From Caulobacter flavus (GTDB lineage: Bacteria > Pseudomonadota > Alphaproteobacteria > Caulobacterales > Caulobacteraceae): a stretch of DNA of 64,000 bases. Each line of letters opens with the position of its first letter. Position 1 is the stretch's first letter. Both the position numbers and the translations under genes were made by a program. The notes beneath the pieces are model-generated. The model was not told where the DNA came from, did not search any database, and was given only the letters and a program-made list of their open reading frames with translations. Where the stretch lies: assembly GCF_003722335.1 (NCBI RefSeq), contig NZ_CP026100.1, positions 4,810,001 through 4,874,000 of the forward strand. Reading direction: 5' to 3'. This document shows positions 27,093 through 33,701 of the stretch, piece after piece.

Positions 27093-28295
27093 ATGTCCCA
27101 ATCCGCTTCCAGCGCCGCCGCGCGCGAACCTCTGCGCCGCGCCGAGGAAATCCTCGCCCGGCCGCGCCCCGACCGCGCCAAGCTCGACGCGATCCTCGCG
27201 GCCGTCCTGGCCCGCATCGACGCCAGCCTGGATTTGTTCACCGAGGCGTTCCCCAGGCCTTCCAGCGAGGGCGGCGTCTATGCGCCCATGGACAACACCG
27301 AGTGGACCAACGGCTTCTGGACCGGAATGCTGTGGTTGGCCTTCGAGGCCAGCGGCCAGAGCCGCTATCGCCTCGCCGCCGAGCGACAGGTCGAAAGCTT
27401 CCGCGACCGGATCGAACGCGAGGTCAATGTCGACCACCACGACCTGGGCTTCCTCTACTCGCTGTCGTGCGTGGCGGCCTGGAAACTGACGGGCAGCATG
27501 AGCGGCCGCGAGGCTGCACTGGCCGCCGCCCGCCGGCTGATGACGCGCTACCTGCCGGCCGCCGGCATCATCCAGGCCTGGGGCGATCTTTCCGATCCCG
27601 AACAGGCCGGACGGATGATCATCGACTGCAACCTGAACCTCCCCCTGCTCTACTGGGCCAGCGAGGAGACGGGCGACCCGGCCTTCAGGATCGCGGCCGA
27701 CAGCCATATCGCCCAGGCCGGCAAGCATATCGTGCGGCCCGACGCCTCGACCTTCCACACCTTCTACATGGACCCGAACACCGGCGAGGCGGTCGGCGGC
27801 AAGACCCACCAGGGGTTCAGCGACAGCTCGTGCTGGGCCCGTGGCCAGGCCTGGGGGGTGTCGGGCTTCCCGCTGGTGCATCGCTACAAGGCCGATCCGG
27901 CTCTGATCGAGCTGGCCGCGCGGCTGGCCAACTACTTCCTCAACCGCCTGCCGGACGACCTGATCTGCTGCTGGGACCTGGTGTTCACCAACGCACCGCA
28001 CGAGCGCGACAGCTCGGCCGCCGCCATCGCCGCCTGCGGCCTGCTGGAACTGGCCCGCGCCCTGCCGCTGGCCGACCCCGACCGCGAGACCTACGAGGCC
28101 GCGGCGCTGGCGATGGTCGAGACCCTGGGCGAGCGCTACCTGCTGCCGCTGGGCCAGCCCGGAACCGGGATCCTCGCCCACGGCGTCTACCACATGCCCA
28201 ACCGCGTCGGCGTCGACGAGGCCTGCATCTGGGGCGACTACTTCTTCCTCGAGGCGCTGGTCCGCCTCACCCGGGTTTGGGAGCCCTACTGGTGA
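27093..28295 (+). CDS. GH88 unsaturated uronyl hydrolase
   Basis: A 400-residue cytoplasmic enzyme (no signal peptide) with the (alpha/alpha)6-barrel pattern of GH88. The two family aspartates are visible: D117 in VNVDHHDLGFLYS and D178 in GRMIIDCNLNLPLLYW. The sequences GGKTHQGFSDSSCWARGQAW and DSSAAAIAACGLLEL are also characteristic. GH88 enzymes hydrate the double bond of 4,5-unsaturated glucuronyl or galacturonyl ends left by lyases, releasing the uronate as a keto acid. This fits the heparinase-like lyase of the same locus and implies a glycan with uronic acid. Its stop overlaps the GTG of the next gene. Confidence 0.92.
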   Translation: MSQSASSAAAREPLRRAEEILARPRPDRAKLDAILAAVLARIDASLDLFTEAFPRPSSEGGVYAPMDNTEWTNGFWTGMLWLAFEASGQSRYRLAAERQVESFRDRIEREVNVDHHDLGFLYSLSCVAAWKLTGSMSGREAALAAARRLMTRYLPAAGIIQAWGDLSDPEQAGRMIIDCNLNLPLLYWASEETGDPAFRIAADSHIAQAGKHIVRPDASTFHTFYMDPNTGEAVGGKTHQGFSDSSCWARGQAWGVSGFPLVHRYKADPALIELAARLANYFLNRLPDDLICCWDLVFTNAPHERDSSAAAIAACGLLELARALPLADPDRETYEAAALAMVETLGERYLLPLGQPGTGILAHGVYHMPNRVGVDEACIWGDYFFLEALVRLTRVWEPYW

Positions 28296-29224
28296 TTCAG
28301 ATCGGCGTTGATTTCGGCGGCACCAAGGTGGAGGCCGCCGCCCTGGACGCCAGCGGCACGCTGCTGGCCAAGGCCCGTGTTCCCAATCCGGGCGGCTACG
28401 ACAAGGCCCTGATCGCCGTTCGCGAACTGGTGACGGGGCTGGAGCAGAAGCTCGGCGCGCGCGGGACGCTCGGCGTCGGGGCGCCGGGCTCGATCTCGCC
28501 GGCCACGGGCGTGATGCGCAACGCCAACTCGCTGTACCTGAACGGCCGACGCTTTCGCGAGGACCTGTCCGACGCGCTGCAGCGGCCAGTGCGGCTGGCC
28601 AACGACGCCAACTGCCTGGCCCTGTCGGAGGCCGTCGACGGCGCCGGCGCGGGCGCGCGCGTGGTGTTCGCCATCATCCTGGGCACCGGCTGCGGCGGCG
28701 GCCTGGTGGTCGACGGCAAGCTGATCGAGGGCGGCAACGGCATAGCCGGCGAATGGGGTCACATGCCCCTGCCCTGGCCCACCGTCGAGGAACGCGAGGG
28801 TCCGCGCTGCTGGTGCGGCCAGAACAGCTGCCTGGAGATGTGGGTCTCCGGCACCGGCCTGCGGCGCGACTTCCGGGAAACCACGGGCCGAGACTGGAGC
28901 GGCGAAGAGATCATCGACGCCTGGCGGGGCGGCGATCCCGCCGCGACCACCGCCTTCGACCAGTTGATGGACCGCCTGGGTCGTTCGGTGGCGGTGCTGT
29001 GCAACATCCTCGATCCCGACGCCATCGTCGTCGGCGGCGGCCTGTCGAACGTGCCCGAGGTCTGCCAGCGCCTGCCCGGCCTGGTCTCGCGCCACGTCTT
29101 CGCCGACCGCTGGAGCACGCGGATCAAGCCCGCCGTCTGGGGCGACGCCTCGGGCGTGCGCGGCGCCGCGCGGCTGTGGAGCGTGGAGGAAGCCCGCGAA
29201 CTGCTGGCCGCCCCGGCCGCCTAG
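28292..29224 (+). CDS. ROK-family sugar kinase
   Basis: A 310-residue sugar kinase starting with GTG that overlaps the GH88 stop (GTGA). The phosphate-binding loop is IGVDFGGTK; the second ATP motif is ILGTGCGGGLVV; the ROK zinc site is visible as GHMPLPW followed by CWCGQNSCLEMW. Catalytic aspartate is expected in LANDANCLAL. The closest families are bacterial fructokinases and N-acetylglucosamine/N-acetylmannosamine kinases. It probably phosphorylates the neutral or amino sugar left after uronate removal. The TAG stop lies within the CTAG duplication at the edge of the MITE-like element. Confidence 0.9.
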   Translation: MIQIGVDFGGTKVEAAALDASGTLLAKARVPNPGGYDKALIAVRELVTGLEQKLGARGTLGVGAPGSISPATGVMRNANSLYLNGRRFREDLSDALQRPVRLANDANCLALSEAVDGAGAGARVVFAIILGTGCGGGLVVDGKLIEGGNGIAGEWGHMPLPWPTVEEREGPRCWCGQNSCLEMWVSGTGLRRDFRETTGRDWSGEEIIDAWRGGDPAATTAFDQLMDRLGRSVAVLCNILDPDAIVVGGGLSNVPEVCQRLPGLVSRHVFADRWSTRIKPAVWGDASGVRGAARLWSVEEARELLAAPAA

Positions 29225-29430
29225 GGTGCGGACTCAATTGGGCGGGATGTCGGACCCAAGAAATTCAATCGCTTATCGTTCGTCATCCCGGAAAGCGCGA
29301 AGCGCCTATCCGGGCCCCATGGGCCGGCGCACTGCAGGTGGCCCCTGGGTCCGGGCTCTACGATCCGCTAGGCGGCCCTTCGGCCGGGATGACGAGCAGA
29401 ATTGCTCGCGCAATTGAGTACGGACCCTAG
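29221..29430. mobile_element. MITE-like element with CTAG target duplication
   Basis: A 210-bp non-coding insertion bounded by direct CTAG (29221-29224 and 29427-29430). Just inside are 16-bp terminal inverted repeats, GGTGCGGACTCAATTG (29225-29240) and the complement of 29411-29426, GGTCCGTACTCAATTG, with 14 of 16 matching. CTAG fits the YTAR target known for IS5-family transposons. No transposase is encoded. A second nested inverted repeat, TCGTCATCCCGG (29280-29291) with CCGGGATGACGA (29384-29395), marks a palindromic core like dispersed intergenic repeats of alphaproteobacteria. The element separates two convergent genes and breaks neither. Confidence 0.65.
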
Positions 29431-30548
29431 GGCGGGGCCGGACCCGACGAGGCGCGGTCCATCAGGGTGAAGGGCAGCAGATGGTGGACCGGGGCCGGAT
29501 CGCCTCCGGTCTTCCGTGTCCGGATCTCCTCGACGATCAGGCGCACGGCGGCGCGGCCCATCTCGGCGATCGGCTGATGGATCGTCGTCACCTCGGGCCA
29601 GACCGTGGTGGCCACGGCGGTGTCGTCGAAGCCGCAGATCGTCAGGTCGCGCGGCACGGCGATCTGCCGGCCATGCGCCACAGCCAGGGCGGCGGCGGCC
29701 ATGTCGTCGTTGCTGGCGAAGATGGCGCTGGGCCTCAGCCGCGCCTCGAACAGCTTTTCCGCCGCCGCCAGGCCCGAACGGTAGGTGAAGAGTCCCTGGG
29801 CCACCCACTCCGGACGCACGGTCAGGCCCGCCTCGGACATGCCGGCCAGGAAACCCTCGTAGCGCAGCTCCGTCGGGGTGTGCTGAGGATCGCCCTTGAT
29901 GAAGGCGATGTCGCGATGGCCCAGCGCGATCAGGTGACGGGTCATGGCCAGCGCGCCCTCGAAGTCGTCGATGCGCACGCTGGAGACGTCGATCATCGGC
30001 CGGGCCGTGGCCAGGGCCAGCACCGTCACCCCCTCGGCCCGCAGCATGTTGATGGTCTGGCGGGAGTCGCACAGCGGCGGCGGCAGGATCACGCCGTCCA
30101 CGCCGGCCGCCAGCAGACGCTTGACCGCCTGCTTCTGGCCCGCCAGCCCCTCGCATCGCTCCAGGATCAAGTGGCTGGCCAGCCGAGAGCTCTGCTCCAG
30201 CCCGCCGACCATGATCTCGCTGAGATAGGAAGCGCTGGGGTTGCTGTAGAGGACGCCGACACGGGCCGCCGCCGAACGCGAGCGGGTGGCGCGGGCGGCG
30301 ACGTTGACCTGGTAGTTCAGGGCGCGGACCGAGGCCTCGACCTTCTCGCGCATCGCGGCGCTGACATTGCCGGCGCCTCGGATCACCCGCGATACGGTCA
30401 TCGACCCCACGCCGGCATGGCGCGCCACGTCATGGATGGTGATCGTCTTGGGCCCCGGCCTTGGAGGGGGCGACGAGCCACGCGCGGAAGACGGCTGCGC
30501 CGCCTTGGCTTTGCGGGGACTTTTCAACGACGCACCACCATTGTTCAC
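29427..30548 (-). CDS. LacI-family transcriptional regulator A of the polysaccharide locus
   Basis: About 373 residues from a GTG at 30548; a TTG at 30527 is an equally possible start. The LacI helix-turn-helix is KTITIHDVARHAGVGSMTVSRVIRG, preceded by an unusual 30-residue basic, proline/serine-rich extension. The periplasmic-binding-protein-like core follows (RVGVLYSNPSASYLSEI ... IFASNDDMAAAALAVAHG ... ICGFDDTAVATTVWPEVTTIHQP). It is paralogous to the divergently transcribed regulator at 30694, with shared ILPPPLCD and IDDFEGA segments. It likely binds the 14-bp palindrome found throughout the locus; the inducing sugar is unknown. Its TAG stop lies in the right CTAG of the MITE-like element. 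Confidence 0.85.
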   Translation of the reverse strand: MNNGGASLKSPRKAKAAQPSSARGSSPPPRPGPKTITIHDVARHAGVGSMTVSRVIRGAGNVSAAMREKVEASVRALNYQVNVAARATRSRSAAARVGVLYSNPSASYLSEIMVGGLEQSSRLASHLILERCEGLAGQKQAVKRLLAAGVDGVILPPPLCDSRQTINMLRAEGVTVLALATARPMIDVSSVRIDDFEGALAMTRHLIALGHRDIAFIKGDPQHTPTELRYEGFLAGMSEAGLTVRPEWVAQGLFTYRSGLAAAEKLFEARLRPSAIFASNDDMAAAALAVAHGRQIAVPRDLTICGFDDTAVATTVWPEVTTIHQPIAEMGRAAVRLIVEEIRTRKTGGDPAPVHHLLPFTLMDRASSGPAPP

Positions 30549-30555
30549 GATACCA
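30542..30555. promoter_or_regulatory. Degenerate LacI-type operator at the start of regulator A
   Basis: TGTTCACGATACCA keeps the outer TG/CA and CGATA of the locus palindrome but has lost the left inner half. It overlaps the possible GTG start of regulator A, so it could be an autoregulatory site if translation begins at the TTG at 30527. Confidence 0.35.
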
Positions 30556-30621
30556 ACGCATCCTAGCGACGCTTCTCGCCGGCGCCAGCGCAAAAGCGGT
30601 GGAGGCGATCGAGAGGCTCGC

Positions 30622-30652
30622 TTGGACTTATCCGTCCAGTCTTCGCTAGACT
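30622..30652 (+). promoter_or_regulatory. Possible sigma-73-type promoter of LacI regulator B
   Basis: TTGGAC at 30622-30627 and GCTAGACT at 30645-30652 resemble the -35 and the GCTANAWC-like -10 of Caulobacter housekeeping promoters. They lie upstream of the TTG start at 30694. The spacing is somewhat longer than the consensus, so this is tentative. Confidence 0.3.
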
Positions 30653-30693
30653 GCGCGGCGACCGCAGAGAGTCGTAACGAGGGCGAGGACTCC

Positions 30694-31716
30694 TTGAGCA
30701 CGCAGAGGCGACAGGCGCCGACCATCCACGACGTGGCGCAGCACGCCGGCGTGTCCTCGATGACCGCGTCCCGCGTGGTCAACGGCTATCCCCACGTGCG
30801 GCCGGCCGTGCGCGAGAAGGTCGAGGAAGCCATCAAGGCCCTGGGCTACCGGCCCAACTCGCTGGCCCGCGCCACACGCACCGGCGTCTCGCAGATCGGC
30901 ATGCTGTACTCCAACGCCAGCTCGTCGAACCTGTCGAACTACCTGATGGGCGCGTTCCGCCAGGCCAGCCTCAGCGGCTGCCAGCTGCTGATCGAGCCCA
31001 GCCAGGCCCACCCGACGCCCGCACAGGCGGTGCAGAAGCTGGTCGACGCCGGAGTGGGCACGGTCATCCTGCCGCCGCCGCTGTGCGACGATGCGGCGAT
31101 CCTGGAGTCGCTCGAAAAGGCCGGCGTCGGCGCGGTCAGCTTCGCCACGGCGAGGCCTCTCGAAGGTCGCCCCGCCGTGTTCATCGACGACTTCGAAGGC
31201 GCCCGGATGATGACCCAGCATCTGCTGGACCTGGGCCACGTGGACATCGCCTTCGTGCGCGGCGATCCCGCCCACTCCACCGCCCAACTGCGCGAGAAGG
31301 GCTTTCGCGAGACCATGGCGGCCGCCGGCCTGACCGTGGACGAGACCTATGTCGCCGAGGGCGGCTTCAGCTATCGCGGCGGTCTGGACGCGGCGCGCCA
31401 CCTGCTGGGCCTGCGCCGCCGCCCGTCGGCGATCTTCGCGGCCAACGACGACATGGCCGCGGCCGTCAGCGCCGTCGCCCACGGCCTCGGCCTGTCGATC
31501 CCGGCCGATCTCAGCATCGCCGGCTTCGACGACACCTCGGTGGCCACCACCGTCTGGCCGGAGCTGACCACCATCCGCCAGCCGATCGCCGACATGGCCG
31601 CCTCGGCCGTACTGCTGGCCATGGACCTGGCCCGGCCGACCGCCGACCCAGGCGGCCACGTGCAGGCCGAATTGCAGCTGATCCAGCGCGCCTCGACCGC
31701 CCCGCCGCCGGCCTGA
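30694..31716 (+). CDS. LacI-family transcriptional regulator B of the polysaccharide locus
   Basis: A 340-residue LacI regulator read from a TTG at 30694 with GAGGA 4 nt upstream. The HTH is at the very N-terminus (APTIHDVAQHAGVSSMTASRVVNGYPHVR), followed by the hinge YRPNSLARATRTG and the sugar-binding core (IGMLYSNASSSNLSNYLMGAF ... IFAANDDMAAAVSAVAHG ... IAGFDDTSVATTVWPELTTIRQP). The hinge lacks an extended N-terminal tail, unlike its divergent paralogue. The pair may respond to different sugars or form heteromers. The GH43 gene follows on the same strand after an operator copy. Confidence 0.9.
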   Translation: MSTQRRQAPTIHDVAQHAGVSSMTASRVVNGYPHVRPAVREKVEEAIKALGYRPNSLARATRTGVSQIGMLYSNASSSNLSNYLMGAFRQASLSGCQLLIEPSQAHPTPAQAVQKLVDAGVGTVILPPPLCDDAAILESLEKAGVGAVSFATARPLEGRPAVFIDDFEGARMMTQHLLDLGHVDIAFVRGDPAHSTAQLREKGFRETMAAAGLTVDETYVAEGGFSYRGGLDAARHLLGLRRRPSAIFAANDDMAAAVSAVAHGLGLSIPADLSIAGFDDTSVATTVWPELTTIRQPIADMAASAVLLAMDLARPTADPGGHVQAELQLIQRASTAPPPA

Positions 31717-31747
31717 CCGACTTTGCCAAAGCCTCGCCCCATGCTAA

Positions 31748-31761
31748 TGATAACGATATCA
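31748..31761. promoter_or_regulatory. LacI-type operator, copy 6
   Basis: TGATAACGATATCA, one mismatch from the perfect palindrome, 22 nt upstream of the GH43 ATG at 31784 and just after the stop of LacI regulator B. Confidence 0.78.
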
Positions 31762-31783
31762 TAATATGGGATGGGAACACGGA

Positions 31784-33523
31784 ATGGCAGGCTCGGGTCG
31801 CACCTCGCTCGGACTGGGATTGATCGCCGCGGCGGCTCTGCTGACGGCCTCCGCCGCAGCGGCCGAAACGCCGAAGGCAGAGCGGGCCTGGCTGCCCGAC
31901 CTTGGCGACGGAACCTACAAGAACCCCGTCCTGGCCGGCGACTATTCCGACCCTGACGCCATCCGGGTCGGCGACGCCTACTACCTGGTCTCTTCCTCGT
32001 TCACCAACGTGCCCGGCCTGCCGATCCTGAAGTCGACGGACCTCGTCAACTGGACGATCATCGGCCACGCCCTGCTCGCCATCACGCCCCAGGCGCACCA
32101 CGCCACGCCCCGCCGCGGCGGCGGCGTCTGGGCCCCGGCGATCCGCCACCACGACGGCGAGTTCCTGATCTACTACCCCGATCCCGACTTTGGGGTGTTC
32201 GTGGTGAGGGCCAAGGATCCGGCCGGCCCGTGGTCCAAGCCGGTGCTGGTCGACGACCGGCGCGGCGTCATCGACCCCGCGCCGTTCTGGGACGACGACG
32301 GCCAGGGCTGGCTGGTCACGGCCTTCGCCCGCAGCCGCGCCGGCTTCGCCAACGTCATCACCGCCCGCAAGCTGAACAAGGCCGGCGACCAGACCGTGGG
32401 CGACGCGATCACCCTGATCGAGGGCGACAAGCAGCCCAAGGTCGCGACCTCGCGCGGGCCGTTCCCCTGGATGACCACCGAGGGTCCCAAGCTCTACAAG
32501 CGCGACGGTTGGTACTACGTGTTCGTGCCCAGCGGCAGCGTGAAGGGCGGCTGGCAGGGCGTGTTCCGCTCGCGCAAGCTGGAAGGTCCCTACGAGGGCC
32601 GCAACGTGCTCGACCAGGGCGCCACCGAGTTCAACGGCCCCCACCAGGGCGCCTGGGTGACCACGCCCTCGGGCGAGGACTGGTTCCTGCACTTCCAGGA
32701 CGCCGACTCCTACGGCCGCCGCGTGCTGCTGCAGCCCATGGCCTGGAAGGACGGCTGGCCGGTGATCGGCGAGGACAAGGACGGCGACGGCATCGGCGAG
32801 CCCGTGCTGACCCACCGCAAGCCCGCCTCCAAGGCCCCCTCCCCCCGCCTCGCGCCGCAGGACAGCGACGACTTCGACGGGGTCCTGTCGCCGGGCTGGC
32901 AGTGGAACGCCAATCCCGCCGACGACTGGGCCGACCTGAAGGCCGCGCCGGGCAAGCTGCGCCTCAAATCGATCTCGTCGCCGGAGAACCTCTGGGAGAC
33001 CGGCGCGCTGCTGACCCAGAAGCTGCCCGCCGAGCGGTTCACGGCGACAACCAGGCTCGACTTCGCGCCCAAGGCCGTGGGCGAACGCGCGGGCCTTGTG
33101 ATGTTCGGGTCGGACTATGCCTGGATCGGCCTGCAGAACACGGCCGCGGGACCCGCCCTCGTCCGCGTCGATCGCACCGGCGCCGACAAGTTCCAGCCCG
33201 AGCACGTCGAGGTGATCGAGGCCAAGGCCGCCAGCTCGGTCTGGCTGCGCATGAGCGCCGAACCGGTCTTCGTGACCGAACCGCCGCCGGAGTTCTCGCC
33301 CTATTGGCCGTCGATGCTGCGCTCGATGCATGCCAGGGTGACGCTGAGCTACAGCCTGGACGGCAAGGCGTTCACCAACATCGGCGCGCCCTTCGTCAGC
33401 CGCCCCGGCCGATGGGTCGGCAGCCAGGTCGGGATCTTCGCCCAGGCGCCGGCGGGCACGCCGGCCAACACCGCCACCCGCATCGGCTGGACCGACTTCG
33501 ACGGCTTCTGGATCACGCCCTGA
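31784..33523 (+). CDS. Secreted GH43-family glycoside hydrolase
   Basis: A 579-residue exported enzyme (signal segment LGLGLIAAAALLTASAAAAE). The five-bladed beta-propeller of GH43 is indicated by the three acidic catalytic elements: the base aspartate in GDYSDPDAIRVGDAYYLVSS, the pKa-modulating aspartate in GVIDPAPFWDDDGQGW, and the acid glutamate in TTEGPKLYKRDGWYYVF. A C-terminal beta-sandwich (from about residue 355) resembles the accessory domain of GH43 beta-xylosidases. It likely removes alpha-arabinosyl or beta-xylosyl side groups. The ATG at 31784 is preferred over that at 31766, which lies only 4 nt after the operator. Confidence 0.87.
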   Translation: MAGSGRTSLGLGLIAAAALLTASAAAAETPKAERAWLPDLGDGTYKNPVLAGDYSDPDAIRVGDAYYLVSSSFTNVPGLPILKSTDLVNWTIIGHALLAITPQAHHATPRRGGGVWAPAIRHHDGEFLIYYPDPDFGVFVVRAKDPAGPWSKPVLVDDRRGVIDPAPFWDDDGQGWLVTAFARSRAGFANVITARKLNKAGDQTVGDAITLIEGDKQPKVATSRGPFPWMTTEGPKLYKRDGWYYVFVPSGSVKGGWQGVFRSRKLEGPYEGRNVLDQGATEFNGPHQGAWVTTPSGEDWFLHFQDADSYGRRVLLQPMAWKDGWPVIGEDKDGDGIGEPVLTHRKPASKAPSPRLAPQDSDDFDGVLSPGWQWNANPADDWADLKAAPGKLRLKSISSPENLWETGALLTQKLPAERFTATTRLDFAPKAVGERAGLVMFGSDYAWIGLQNTAAGPALVRVDRTGADKFQPEHVEVIEAKAASSVWLRMSAEPVFVTEPPPEFSPYWPSMLRSMHARVTLSYSLDGKAFTNIGAPFVSRPGRWVGSQVGIFAQAPAGTPANTATRIGWTDFDGFWITP

Positions 33524-33559
33524 GGATCAGGCGCCTCGCGTTCGAAGAACGCCGGGCGC

Positions 33560-33592
33560 TTGACCTTCACTCCAATTTTGATATCGATACCA
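33560..33592 (+). promoter_or_regulatory. Orphan LacI-type operator (copy 7) with possible promoter
   Basis: TGATATCGATACCA at 33579-33592 differs from the perfect palindrome at one position. A TTGACC at 33560-33565 lies upstream as a possible -35, and the operator would cover the -10. It sits between the converging GH43 and GH97 genes and so precedes no protein-coding gene; downstream on the plus strand is a short segment ending in a strong terminator. Confidence 0.6.
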
Positions 33593-33684
33593 AGCCTTCG
33601 ACGATGTCCTGCGACGTCGTCTTATTGGATCTACTTCCTCCAACACTCCCAAGGCGGGCGCCCTCTGCAGGCGCCCTTTTTTTT
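33593..33684 (+). ncRNA. Candidate operator-controlled small RNA
   Basis: About 92 nt lie between the orphan operator and the end of a strong intrinsic terminator. A short 5' stem (GACGA with TCGTC) is possible, followed by a single-stranded-looking C/U-rich stretch (CTACTTCCTCCAACACTCCC at 33631-33650) complementary to Shine-Dalgarno sequences, a common seed type in alphaproteobacterial sRNAs, and then the terminator hairpin. No convincing open reading frame occupies the segment. The alternative is a 3' untranslated region of the GH43 mRNA. No expression evidence is available. Confidence 0.4.
33656..33684 (+). terminator. Intrinsic terminator downstream of GH43 / candidate sRNA
   Basis: GGGCGCC (33656-33662) pairs with GGCGCCC (33670-33676) across a 7-nt loop and is followed by eight T residues (33677-33684). 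It points along the plus strand only. Confidence 0.92.
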
Positions 33685-33701
33685 CGTGGGAGCCGAGCCG
33701 T

